The notes below the pieces were generated by a model that saw only the letters and a program-made list of their open reading frames with translations, did no database searches and was not told the DNA's origin. Below are positions 18,250 to 25,831 of a stretch of 40,405 bases of DNA, piece by piece. Each line of letters starts with the position of its first letter. The stretch's first letter is position 1. This DNA is from Rubripirellula obstinata. GTDB taxonomy: Bacteria > Planctomycetota > Planctomycetia > Pirellulales > Pirellulaceae. The stretch lies in contig NZ_LWSK01000052.1 of NCBI RefSeq assembly GCF_001642955.1, positions 1 to 40,405 of the forward strand, written 5' to 3'. The position numbers and the translations under genes are program-made.

Positions 18250-20247
18250 CTATTCCTTTAGGCTGACCGCGAGATCGTAGCCAGGGATCGGTTGTCGATT
18301 GGGTTTGCGCATCGTGACATCATGGGTCAGGATTCTTTGTTGGCCGACAAAATAGTTGGCGTTGTCGGCGACCTTTAAGTTATGGGTTTGCCGCCTGCCA
18401 CCATCTTGAATTTCGACGACAGCTTGTGGTTCTGCTGCACCGTGCAGGAGATCCCCCTTCTTAAGCTCACTGGCTTTTTTCCAACCACTTCCTGAGACCC
18501 AGAAAAGATGTCCGCGAGTGCATTGCAGACTTTCTTTACCAGCCGAAACGATAAGCGTGTCGGCGGGCGGACGATGGGTGGCCTGGAAGACCGGCTTCCA
18601 ATCCAGGGTCCCAGTTTGAAGACTTTGGGTCAGAACAAAATCACCAGGCACGATGGATTCGATGGGCCGGGGACCACGCTGGGTGACGACGGGTGTTCCA
18701 GAAACAAAGCACTCGCACGATCGCGGAGGTGGGGCTTGAAAAGAAACTGCGGGACTATTTCGCTCGACCAGTGATGTTCGTAAGTACTTACTCTCTTGTA
18801 ATTCGACTTCATTAACATCATCCCACCACCGCCACATGGAACCCGAATCCCCGGCAAAATTGATGCCGGCAATGTGGCTAAGCAGGTTTGAAATTTTCTC
18901 ATTACGACGCTGCTGAACGCGGTTCTGTTGAGCCACGCTTTGAGCTGTCGCTTCCGCATCAATCCTCGCCTGAACATACGCCGCTTGCCCGAGGTCTCGA
19001 TTGAATGCATTGAAGAATGCATTCTCTAATTCAACCGGAAGACCTGCGGGTGCTATCTCAGTCTCAACCCCCACCTGATTTCGATTTTCAGTATTTCGGA
19101 TTTCAGTATTTCGGATTTCAGTATTTCGGATTTCACTGGGGCCGACCATCTGCTCATTCACCACAATGACTCGTTGCGTGTTGATGTTTTCCTGCGAGAA
19201 AATCTTGCGGACACCAATGAACAATCCATTGCGATCGAATATGGGAAGGATACTGGCGTCAACTTTGGACGCGATCATCCCCAGCAATTCGGGAACAAAT
19301 TCGTGTAGCGGACGCTCGGCGAGTGCATTGGTTGCCTGCTTGCGAATCTCGGGGCTGGGATGAAAAAGAGCAAACCTGCACAGTGTCCGTGAAGTTCCGA
19401 TCGTATCCACTTCGGTAAACCATCGCAGCGATAGCTGGGCAGTTTCGGGTGAACGATTTGCAAGAACCGATTCAATCGCCGGACCAGCCAACGGATCCTT
19501 GATTGATGTAAGTTTGTTGATTGCATTTTCAACGACTCGCGTAGAACTTGATTCCAATCGAGTCGCAATCTGATGAACTTCTCTGCCGTAACGTCGCATG
19601 GACCTGCGGGAAAAATCGGCATCGCTTTGGAACCGCCGGACTTCATCGGGTGCTACCCAGTCGCCGCCCATCGCGACATACCCGAGCGCCCGTCGCGCCG
19701 GAGTATGATCGGCGTTGAAAAACAAAACTCGTTCCAAGTGTGCGCGGGCGCGAGCGGGCAACTTGTTGTTCATGCACCACATGGCCATCGACCAATGGGC
19801 CGCAAGCGTATCCGGCCGTTCATTTCTTTGCTCGTAGTAAAGCCTGAGCCTGCGATCTTCCGACGCGGTTTGGATCGATTGTTCAATATCAATCCAAGTG
19901 CCAGGTTTGTCTTCGATGCGCCCGCTTAGCGAATGAAACAAATCCGTGTCGGCATCGATTGCGTCGAGCAATTGAGTTCGCTTATCGAGCTGACCTCTGG
20001 CTGCCTGTTTCATAGACGCCACAGTCACCTCGGCTGCTGCTGTGTCACTCGTAGCAGAGCTCTTGATTCGTGCTTCGTCCCATCCCCAATCAGCGGTTTC
20101 CAAATTCGCTACATCACCCCATCCGATCGTCCCGTTGCTTTCAGCACGAACGGTCGCCGCAGCGATCCAAATCGAAAGCATCCAAACTACAATTGCCAAT
20201 CGCTCTACAACTACTAATCGCTGCGTGATCATCTGATTGTTCCCCAT
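18250..20247 (-). CDS. Secreted HEAT-like protein with C-terminal Hint domain
   Basis: A 665-residue exported protein. A signal peptide is visible (LAIVVWMLSIWIAAATVRAES). The middle has TPR-like (AAHWSMAMWCMNNKLPARARAHLERVLFF) and HEAT-like helical repeats (about 140-320). A low-complexity EIRNT repeat lies at about 372-386. The C-terminus is a Hint (hedgehog/intein) fold: CECFVSGTPVVTQRGPRPIE from Cys511/Cys513, block B TRGHLFWVSG and the end NYFVGQQRILTHDV. The position normally Asn in HN-ending Hint domains is Asp643 after His642. Only 22 residues follow, so no toxin or cargo domain is attached. Bacterial Hint domains autoproteolyse secreted proteins; activity here is uncertain. The gene faces the kinase tail-to-tail. 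Its 5' end is duplicated at 7750-7929. Confidence 0.88.
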   Translation of the reverse strand: MGNNQMITQRLVVVERLAIVVWMLSIWIAAATVRAESNGTIGWGDVANLETADWGWDEARIKSSATSDTAAAEVTVASMKQAARGQLDKRTQLLDAIDADTDLFHSLSGRIEDKPGTWIDIEQSIQTASEDRRLRLYYEQRNERPDTLAAHWSMAMWCMNNKLPARARAHLERVLFFNADHTPARRALGYVAMGGDWVAPDEVRRFQSDADFSRRSMRRYGREVHQIATRLESSSTRVVENAINKLTSIKDPLAGPAIESVLANRSPETAQLSLRWFTEVDTIGTSRTLCRFALFHPSPEIRKQATNALAERPLHEFVPELLGMIASKVDASILPIFDRNGLFIGVRKIFSQENINTQRVIVVNEQMVGPSEIRNTEIRNTEIRNTENRNQVGVETEIAPAGLPVELENAFFNAFNRDLGQAAYVQARIDAEATAQSVAQQNRVQQRRNEKISNLLSHIAGINFAGDSGSMWRWWDDVNEVELQESKYLRTSLVERNSPAVSFQAPPPRSCECFVSGTPVVTQRGPRPIESIVPGDFVLTQSLQTGTLDWKPVFQATHRPPADTLIVSAGKESLQCTRGHLFWVSGSGWKKASELKKGDLLHGAAEPQAVVEIQDGGRRQTHNLKVADNANYFVGQQRILTHDVTMRKPNRQPIPGYDLAVSLKE
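19089..19133. repeat. 15-bp tandem repeat, three units
   Basis: The unit CAGTATTTCGGATTT occurs three times head to tail and partly beyond on each side. In the minus-strand gene it encodes the pentapeptide EIRNT three times. The length is a multiple of three, so changes in copy number keep the reading frame. It separates the helical repeats from the Hint half of the protein. Confidence 0.95.
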
Positions 20248-20711
20248 GCTCCAGACTCGGCCACCTCAACGCTCGGTTTTAACGAATCCATGACCTTGCG
20301 GCAACAAAAAATCGGATCATTCGACAAAAGCATGTGCCGCACGAACGTCAGTATCTCCCTGGGGTCTTCAGGCTTTCAGTGTTGGGGAAAAGGACGCTTG
20401 TCAGCGAACGCCAACAAGTGGTCGGATCGAAACGTACGATGTTAACCAACATTCGCTTGGTCCCGTGCCATTTGCAGGATGGCAAAAAATGGAGAGTCAA
20501 GGCAAAGACACGAAGAAGAACTGGACCTCGAATCGGCCTTCGTGACATCAACATCTGGATGTGATGGAGAAAATAACCACGGATGGCTTTCGCAGAACCA
20601 CGGATATCGCGCAGTCACAACATCCGTGGTTCTGCGAAAGCCATCCATGGTGATGACTCTTTGGTTTGGCGTCGATTCCGTCTGGAAACGGTCTTCACAC
20701 CTTGATGCGTT
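20248..20711. other. Gene-poor interval with repeat and gene remnants
   Basis: The first 65 bases belong to the leader block duplicated at 7930-7992. The bases 20511-20541 resemble the 3' end of the ABC ATPase gene (6534-6564; 28 of 31 identical), in a frame reading EEELDLESAF. Palindrome copy D follows at 20574-20652. No complete gene is evident; a 95-codon frame from 20479 runs through the palindrome and is not credible. Confidence 0.55.
20574..20652. repeat. CCACGGAT palindromic repeat, copy D
   Basis: Arms 20577-20603 and 20624-20650 pair at 26 of 27 positions; the variable bases are AGAACC on the left and GGTTCT on the right. The loop contains GCAGTCACAACAT as in copies B and C. It follows a short ABC-ATPase-like remnant in the same way that copy B follows the intact ABC gene. 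Confidence 0.9.
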
Positions 20712-21869
20712 CTACCGACGCAGTTCCGGTGGCACGTCGGCTAGGGCGGAATCGGGTAGCTCGTAGCTTGCGCCTAGCAGTTCGCGGTCTTCGTTGACCA
20801 GTTCGGGGTAGGTGGAGCCTTGTAGGACTTCGACAGCGAAGATTTCTTGAACGACGTCCTCGAACTTGACGAAGGCGACGATCTGGCCGGTTTCGATGTT
20901 GATCACCCAGACGCCGCAGGTGCGTTCTTTCAGTTCACGTTCGGCGATCGGTACGCCGCCGAACACGGCGGTCTCGCGAACCTGTGACAAGCCGATGAAC
21001 GCGAGCGGTCCGCAGAACGATAACCCTCGCGTGAACCCGGGCAGTTCGATGATTGATTCATACTTGCCGGTTGCCGGATCGATGACGCCAAAGCCGCCGG
21101 TGCCCGAATGCAGCAAGTAAAGCTTGCCGTTGTACCAACGCGGTGAATGAGGCATCGATAATCCGCTGGCGATGATTTCTTGCGAGGCGACATCAATCAG
21201 CACACCGCCATCTTTCTTGTTCGCTCGCCAACCACCGGGCTGGTCCGTTTGGCCAAGCGCGGTGACGCAGTCCACCTTTCCATCGCGAACGGCCATGCCG
21301 TTGAGGTGACAACAATCGCCGGGGATGTAGTTGGTGATGAAGGACGGTCGCCAAACGGGTTCAAAGTTGAACTTACCGCTGCGGCGAGCTAAGCAAGAAA
21401 ACCGAGTGTTGATGAAGACGACATCATCATCGATCCAGACCATCTCGTGAATGTCGATATCGCCGGTCCAGTGTGCGACTCGAGGTAAAAAGCAGGCGTC
21501 GTGTGGATGGGGGCTAGCTTCGCGGGCGGGCAGTTCGTCGGTGGCTTCGCGAGCGGTGTCTAATCGAGTGCAAACCGCCGGAATGTTGTGGAACTGCCAA
21601 ACCTGCATCGCGGTTCCAATCGCGATCCGGTTGGGCTGGACCGCCATCCCCATCGGCTTGTCGAACAAACGAAAGTGAGTATTGAGCACGCCGTTTTCTG
21701 GCCGCAACATCACCAGTTTTCCGGCTTGGTAGGTCGTTACCAGTAGCGTTATCCCAAGCTGGCTCAGGATCTCTGGCAGGTTACTGGTGTGGACCGAGCG
21801 GAGGGCATTGGATGTATCGCTGCCGGAAGGAACGTCAGTAGGAATGGGATCGTTCAAGCTATTTTCCAC
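20712..21869 (-). CDS. TIGR03032 family protein
   Basis: A 385-residue protein of the TIGR03032 family (related to DUF4915), for which I know of no established biochemical role. Family-like segments include TLLVTTYQAGKLVMLRP, FDKPMGMAVQPNRIAIGTA, CCHLNGMAVRDGKVDCVTAL and MPHSPRWYNGKLYLLHSGTG. The repeated hydrophobic strand pattern suggests a beta-propeller. Members elsewhere often occur beside TPR or sulfotransferase genes; no such neighbour exists here. The start is a GTG at 21869. No signal peptide is seen, so it is probably cytoplasmic. It is followed downstream by palindrome copy D and preceded by another repeat (21884-21979), and so forms a solitary unit between repeats. Confidence 0.85.
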   Translation of the reverse strand: MENSLNDPIPTDVPSGSDTSNALRSVHTSNLPEILSQLGITLLVTTYQAGKLVMLRPENGVLNTHFRLFDKPMGMAVQPNRIAIGTAMQVWQFHNIPAVCTRLDTAREATDELPAREASPHPHDACFLPRVAHWTGDIDIHEMVWIDDDVVFINTRFSCLARRSGKFNFEPVWRPSFITNYIPGDCCHLNGMAVRDGKVDCVTALGQTDQPGGWRANKKDGGVLIDVASQEIIASGLSMPHSPRWYNGKLYLLHSGTGGFGVIDPATGKYESIIELPGFTRGLSFCGPLAFIGLSQVRETAVFGGVPIAERELKERTCGVWVINIETGQIVAFVKFEDVVQEIFAVEVLQGSTYPELVNEDRELLGASYELPDSALADVPPELRR

Positions 21870-21883
21870 CAGACGAATTCATT

Positions 21884-21979
21884 GACCACCGAGACATAGG
21901 GTAACAGAGAGTCACTGAGTCGTTGCATTAGATTTAATATCCAAAGCCCTGTGTTCCTTCGTATCTCTGTGGTTTGATC
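21884..21979. repeat. ACCACAGAG-family palindromic repeat, second copy
   Basis: The left arm begins GACCACCGAGACATAGGG at 21884 and the right arm ends TCTCTGTGGTTTGATC at 21979. The ends pair imperfectly with a long loop. It fills the space between the 3' end of holA (21983) and the start of the TIGR03032 gene. Confidence 0.7.
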
Positions 21980-21982
21980 TTT

Positions 21983-23020
21983 TCAAGCACCCTTGGCCAG
22001 CTTCAAGACCAACTGTTCTAGCAGAAACCGGTCGCGGCCATCGGCGCTATGAGTCCCTTTGAGTCTTAGGTCTGCATCCAATAGCCAGGGCAATAGGTTC
22101 AATGCTCGGGCGCGAGTTAACCCTTTCAGTTGCGTCTTGGCACGTTGGATGTCCGACGGTCGGTTGATGCCGGCGGATGACAACGCGTCTTCGAGTTGCA
22201 TCTTGCGACCTTCGGCTTCGCGTTGTTGGAAGCAAGCGGTTGCCATACCCAGGCGGCGCAGTGACCACGCGATCTGCGGCAGCAGTGCGATCGGTTTCTG
22301 ACCGCCGCTCATCAATTTGTCTAATTGCCGAAGTGCTTCAGCGGCGTCACCCGCAGCGATCGCGTCGGTGATCTGCCAAACCGTTTTGCCTTGCCAGCCC
22401 GCAACCACCTCTCGCACTAATGCTTCGTCGATCTTGTCACCGGGATCACGATACAACGCCAGCTTTGCGATCTCGGTATCGAGCATACCGATCTCGTCGC
22501 CCATCATTTCAAACAGAGCATCGGCGGCGTTCTTTTCAAGCTTGGCGTTGTGACGGCCTGCGACATAACCGGACAAAAATTTCCGCCGCGTCGCAGCGGT
22601 CACGCCGACCTTTGAATCGGTCGCATTGCCGCAGGCGACCAGCAGGTGATCTTTGTTGATCGCTTTGTAGACGCGAGTGTTCGACGCCAGCGAATCGAGT
22701 TCGATGACAAACCGGCTGGCTCCGCCCGGTTTGGCAACATACTTTTCAACCTCGGGTCGATGGCTGCTCAGGAATTTGTCGGCTGAACGAATCACGATCG
22801 TCCGCTTGTCGCCCATGTCGAACAACGAAGCGGTCGCCAAATCGTCGCGAAGGTCTGACCACTTGGCGGTGTCGCCGTCGAATTCAGTCACGTCACCGGC
22901 CGATGATATCACCTGCATCACCCACGACCGCAGGGCCGCATCGTTGCCGTAAACGCCTACGACGTCTGGGAACGAATCGGGCGGTTTAGGCAGAAACTCA
23001 AAAGCGTGGATCAGTGTCAT
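21983..23020 (-). CDS. holA: DNA polymerase III subunit delta
   Basis: Clamp-loader subunit that opens the beta sliding clamp during replication; cytoplasmic, about 345 residues, normal for the family. The N-terminal ATPase-like fold is seen in VVGVYGNDAALRSWVMQVI and ASLFDMGDKRTIVIRSADKF (the delta subunit lacks a working P-loop). The middle contains LDTEIAKLALYR and the linker WQGKTVWQITDAIAAGD. The C-terminal collar has LDKLMSGGQKPIALLPQIAWSLRRL and ends RDRFLLEQLVLKLAKG. The ATG at 23020 is preferred: an upstream start at 23152 would translate the whole of palindrome copy E, which is not credible. That palindrome therefore lies in its leader region, 41 bases or more before the start codon. 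Confidence 0.9.
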   Translation of the reverse strand: MTLIHAFEFLPKPPDSFPDVVGVYGNDAALRSWVMQVISSAGDVTEFDGDTAKWSDLRDDLATASLFDMGDKRTIVIRSADKFLSSHRPEVEKYVAKPGGASRFVIELDSLASNTRVYKAINKDHLLVACGNATDSKVGVTAATRRKFLSGYVAGRHNAKLEKNAADALFEMMGDEIGMLDTEIAKLALYRDPGDKIDEALVREVVAGWQGKTVWQITDAIAAGDAAEALRQLDKLMSGGQKPIALLPQIAWSLRRLGMATACFQQREAEGRKMQLEDALSSAGINRPSDIQRAKTQLKGLTRARALNLLPWLLDADLRLKGTHSADGRDRFLLEQLVLKLAKGA

Positions 23021-23059
23021 GGGCGTGACTTTAGACGACGGATAGGAGGAAGAAAAAGG

Positions 23060-23149
23060 CCCACGGATGGCTTTCGCAGACCCACGGATTTTTATGCGAG
23101 ATTTTCTACCCACAAAATCCGTGGGTCTGCGAAAGCCATCCGTGGTTAA
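23060..23149. repeat. CCACGGAT palindromic repeat, copy E
   Basis: Arms 23061-23087 and 23119-23145 are perfectly complementary over 27 bases; the variable part is AGACCC with GGGTCT. The loop is TTTTATGCGAGATTTTCTAC followed by CCACAAAAT. Its reverse complement matches copy F over 85 bases without a gap, so E and F are inverted relative to each other. It lies between the divergent holA and 23204-23452 genes. Confidence 0.95.
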
Positions 23150-23203
23150 CATTTCTCGAATTCACCGTCGCCCTCGTCAACGAATCTGAGGCATAATGGT
23201 GAC

Positions 23204-23452
23204 ATGAACCAGCCTGACCCCCAAGCGAACGATGATCCGATGATCCGGCACCGCCGCCAGATTGCTCACGACCGTACGCCGCAGCAGCAAGCCGAGATTT
23301 CTGACCGTTTGCAGCAAACCGCGATGGAAGCGATCCGCAGCGATCCAGCAGCCTATCAAGCATTCATGGCTCGGAATCACCGAAAACGGCGAATCAGCGA
23401 AGTTCAAAAACTGGAAGCCCTGATGAGACAGCGGTGCCAAACGGATGAGTGA
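23204..23452 (+). CDS. Small uncharacterised protein, partner of the nucleotidyltransferase
   Basis: An 82-residue protein of no family known to me. It is highly charged and Gln/Arg-rich, apparently helical (RHRRQIAHDRTPQQQAEISD, then AYQAFMARNHRKRRISEVQK), without a signal peptide or membrane segment. The ATG at 23204 has only a weak GAGG upstream. Its 3' end overlaps the start of the next gene by 8 bases, so the two are translated together. Small charged proteins overlapping a minimal nucleotidyltransferase are common in toxin-antitoxin-like pairs, which is a hypothesis here. The unit is bracketed by palindromes E and F. Confidence 0.65.
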   Translation: MNQPDPQANDDPMIRHRRQIAHDRTPQQQAEISDRLQQTAMEAIRSDPAAYQAFMARNHRKRRISEVQKLEALMRQRCQTDE

Positions 23453-23933
23453 TTTGTCAGCGTTGGCGATCGTCGACCACTTGCTTGCTCACCAGATTCC
23501 ATTGGTGGTGATTGGCGGCCACGCCGTGAATGTGCATGGATTTGCCAGGGCAACTGAGGATGTTGATATCGTCTTCCTTCGCACTTCGGAATCCGAGAGC
23601 CGATTGGCTGATGCGCTAAGCGAAGTCAATTCCTATTGGATCGGCAACGAAATAGACCCAGCAACGGGGATTGAAAAAATCCACTCAGTCACGGCAGACT
23701 ACATTCGGAAAAGTCGCTTGATGATGCTGGGGACAGACCTGGGATTCCTCGATCTGTTCGACTTTATCCCGTCATTGCCCGATGAGCCGACTGATAACTT
23801 TTTTGCAACCGCGATTGAACGAAATGGACGACCGTTCGCGAGCCTGGGCTGGATTCGGCGGATGAAATCGGCCGCGAACCGACCGATCGATCGGATCGAC
23901 TTGGAGAATCTGCCTGCTGATCGGGACGGGTAG
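23445..23933 (+). CDS. Minimal nucleotidyltransferase (AbiEii / DUF6036-like)
   Basis: A 162-residue polymerase-beta-type nucleotidyltransferase. The catalytic signature is VVIGGHAVNVHGFARATEDVDIVF: Gly24-Gly25 start the GG motif and Asp39 and Asp41 form the DxD metal site. A hydrophobic LGFLDLFDFIPSLP strand follows where the third acidic residue is expected. The protein is shorter than AbiEii toxins (about 300 residues) and resembles stand-alone MNT or DUF6036 proteins. It overlaps the 82-residue gene by 8 bases. Relatives transfer nucleotides to proteins or tRNA, in toxin-antitoxin or defence settings; the substrate here is unknown. Start is the ATG at 23445. Palindrome F begins 13 bases after the stop. 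Confidence 0.82.
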   Translation: MSDLSALAIVDHLLAHQIPLVVIGGHAVNVHGFARATEDVDIVFLRTSESESRLADALSEVNSYWIGNEIDPATGIEKIHSVTADYIRKSRLMMLGTDLGFLDLFDFIPSLPDEPTDNFFATAIERNGRPFASLGWIRRMKSAANRPIDRIDLENLPADRDG

Positions 23934-23945
23934 TGGAGATGGAAT

Positions 23946-24037
23946 GAACCACGGATGGCTTTCGCGGGACCACGGATTTTGTGGGTAGAAAAATGCGCAT
24001 AGAAATCCGTGGTCCCGCGAAAGCCATCCGTGGTTAA
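23946..24037. repeat. CCACGGAT palindromic repeat, copy F
   Basis: Arms 23949-23975 and 24007-24033 are perfectly complementary over 27 bases; the variable part is GGGACC with GGTCCC. The loop TTTGTGGGTAGAAAAATGCG is the reverse complement of the copy E loop, with few differences. It lies 13 bases after the nucleotidyltransferase stop and about 125 bases before ffh. Confidence 0.95.
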
Positions 24038-24162
24038 AAAATCCCGCAATTCCCGCCAAACTCATCCGCGGACTCCATTTACAAAACCGGTCGTGTCCCT
24101 CTACACTCCGGGGCCAGAAATCCGCAATTTGTCCTTATTTCGCTCAGTTCTAGCGATCGCCC

Positions 24163-25635
24163 GTGTTTGAATCCCTGTCTGACGGTCTGCAATCCGCCTT
24201 CAAAAGCCTGTCCGGCAAGGGCAAGCTGACTGATGCGAATATGCGCGACGGGCTCGAGATCGTCCAGAAATCGATGCTGGAGGCTGACGTTAGCTACAGC
24301 GTTGTCCAGGATTTCATGGGCAAAGTGTCTGAGAAAGCACTGGGCAAACGAGTCCTGTTGTCGCTGCGGCCACACGAAGAACTGGTCAATATCGTCCACA
24401 GCGAATTGATCTCGATTCTGGGACCGGTCGATCCGTCGCTGCACCTGAAGAAAGACGGCCCCACGATCATCATGCTCTGCGGATTGCAGGGTAGCGGTAA
24501 AACGACCACCTGCGGCAAGCTCTCGCAGATGCTCAAAGAGGAAGGCATCAAGCCGGTCCTGGTCGCCGCCGACTTGCAGCGTCCTGCCGCGATCGAGCAA
24601 CTGCACGTGATCGGCCGCCAATTGGACGTGCCGGTCTACAGCGAACCCGACAACAAAGATCCGGTCAAAGTTTGCAAGAACGGCGTCAAAAAAGCGATCG
24701 CCGATGGTGCTCGGGTCGTGATCCTGGACACCGCCGGACGTTTGGCCATCGACGAAGAGTTGATGGGCGAGTTGAAACGCATCGACAAGAAGGTTTCGCC
24801 CGACCAGGTTTACTTGGTCGTTGACGGAATGACGGGGCAAGACGCGGTCAACAGTGCGGGTGCTTTCAACGAAGCACTGGAACTGGACGGCGTGATCATG
24901 ACCAAGCTGGACGGTGACGCTCGCGGCGGAGCGTTGCTGTCGGTCAAGCATGTCACTGGCGTGCCGATCAAGTTCATTGGTACCGGCGAACAATTCGATG
25001 CACTGGAGCCGTTTCGTCCCGAAGGCATGGCCGGACGAATTCTGCAGATGGGCGACATTGTTGCCGCCGCACGCGAAGCTCACCGCATTGTCGATGAAAG
25101 CGAACGCGAAGAAATGGAAGCCAAGATGGCTTCCGGCGATTTCACGCTCGACGATTTCAAGAACATGATGCTGAAGGTGGCCAAACCGGGGCTGATGGGC
25201 CGCATGATGGGTTTGATGCCTGGAATGGGTCAATTCAAAGACGTGATGGAAAGCGATGAAGCGGCCAAAGGGATCAGTCAAACGATCGGCGCGATCAACA
25301 GCATGACGATGGCCGAGCGGAAAAACCCAAAGGCCATCGACGCTCAGCGGCGTCATCGGATCGCCAAGGGTGCCGGAGTTCAAATGCCAGTGGTCACTCA
25401 GTTGATCAAACAGTTTGAAGTCATGAAGCCGATGATGCAGGGCATGGCCAGCGGCGGAGTGGGCGACCGCATGAAGATGATGCAGCAATTGCAATCCAGC
25501 GGCGCCATGAACGACCCAAGCATGTCGGGCATCAAAACAAAGAAGAGTACCGGCAAGCGTTTGTCCAACGCCGAACGAGCCAAGATGAAGAAAGAACGAG
25601 ATAAGTTGAAACGAAAGATGAAGAAGAGAAGATAG
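24163..25635 (+). CDS. ffh: Signal recognition particle protein Ffh (SRP54)
   Basis: GTPase of the signal recognition particle, which binds 4.5S RNA and signal sequences of nascent membrane proteins and docks with FtsY. It has 490 residues, close to the usual 450-500. The order is an N domain (about 1-95), a G domain with P-loop GLQGSGKTTT (107-116), DTAGR (G3) and TKLDGDARGG (G4 region), and a Met-rich M domain from about 330 (MMLKVAKPGLMGRMMGLMPG). The tail is very basic (KMKKERDKLKRKMKKRR). The start is GTG at 24163 without a visible Shine-Dalgarno sequence. The stop codon is the first triplet of the palindromic repeat that follows. It leads the rpsP-trmD-rplS group, a common arrangement. 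Confidence 0.97.
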   Translation: MFESLSDGLQSAFKSLSGKGKLTDANMRDGLEIVQKSMLEADVSYSVVQDFMGKVSEKALGKRVLLSLRPHEELVNIVHSELISILGPVDPSLHLKKDGPTIIMLCGLQGSGKTTTCGKLSQMLKEEGIKPVLVAADLQRPAAIEQLHVIGRQLDVPVYSEPDNKDPVKVCKNGVKKAIADGARVVILDTAGRLAIDEELMGELKRIDKKVSPDQVYLVVDGMTGQDAVNSAGAFNEALELDGVIMTKLDGDARGGALLSVKHVTGVPIKFIGTGEQFDALEPFRPEGMAGRILQMGDIVAAAREAHRIVDESEREEMEAKMASGDFTLDDFKNMMLKVAKPGLMGRMMGLMPGMGQFKDVMESDEAAKGISQTIGAINSMTMAERKNPKAIDAQRRHRIAKGAGVQMPVVTQLIKQFEVMKPMMQGMASGGVGDRMKMMQQLQSSGAMNDPSMSGIKTKKSTGKRLSNAERAKMKKERDKLKRKMKKRR

Positions 25636-25725
25636 CTTTTAGCGATTAGCTTTTAGCCGTTAGCTTTTTGAATGAAGCGGCTGATCCTAAAAAGCTAATC
25701 GCTAAGTGCTAATAGCTAACCGCTA
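25633..25725. repeat. TAGC-rich palindromic repeat between ffh and rpsP
   Basis: The left arm TAGCTTTTAGCGATTAGC starts at the ffh stop codon and continues with a second, similar unit; the right arm AAAAGCTAATCGCTAAGTGC runs to CGCTA at 25725. Each arm is built of short AGCTAA-type units, so several alternative foldings exist. It could be an attenuating or processing hairpin between the two genes. Confidence 0.8.
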
Positions 25726-25811
25726 CTCAGGCACCGACCCGGCATTGGTTCTGCTTGTCGCAGTTTCAGTCCCAGGAAGTCTAACGCTTGACAAATTTTT
25801 ACTCGCATCCG

Positions 25812-25819
25812 AAAGGGAG
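25812..25819 (+). promoter_or_regulatory. Ribosome-binding site of rpsP
   Basis: AAAGGGAG lies 12 bases before the ATG at 25832. It fixes the start of rpsP at that ATG and rules out the longer in-frame version from 25706, which would run through the palindrome. Confidence 0.55.
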
Positions 25820-25831
25820 CAACGAAACGAA

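Noticed and set aside
23021-23152. N-terminal extension of holA by 44 residues
   Set aside because: The extension is encoded by palindrome copy E; the ATG at 23020 starts exactly where family similarity begins.
5454-24037. CRISPR-like interpretation of the repeated CCACGGAT sequences
   Set aside because: Copies are kilobases apart, palindromic over 80-90 bases and scattered in different intergenic regions; there are no regular spacers and no cas genes.
23060-24037. Copies E and F as terminal inverted repeats of a transposon
   Set aside because: No transposase lies between them, no target-site duplication was evident, and each copy is itself a complete palindrome like copies found elsewhere singly. 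Kept only as a cassette hypothesis.
24079-25494. A 471-codon minus-strand frame opposite ffh, rich in His, Leu and Gln
   Set aside because: It is antisense to a clearly conserved ffh gene; its composition is what the codon bias of the true gene produces on the other strand.
25706-25831. N-terminal extension of rpsP
   Set aside because: It starts in a palindromic repeat; the ATG at 25832 has a ribosome-binding site and begins the conserved S16 sequence.
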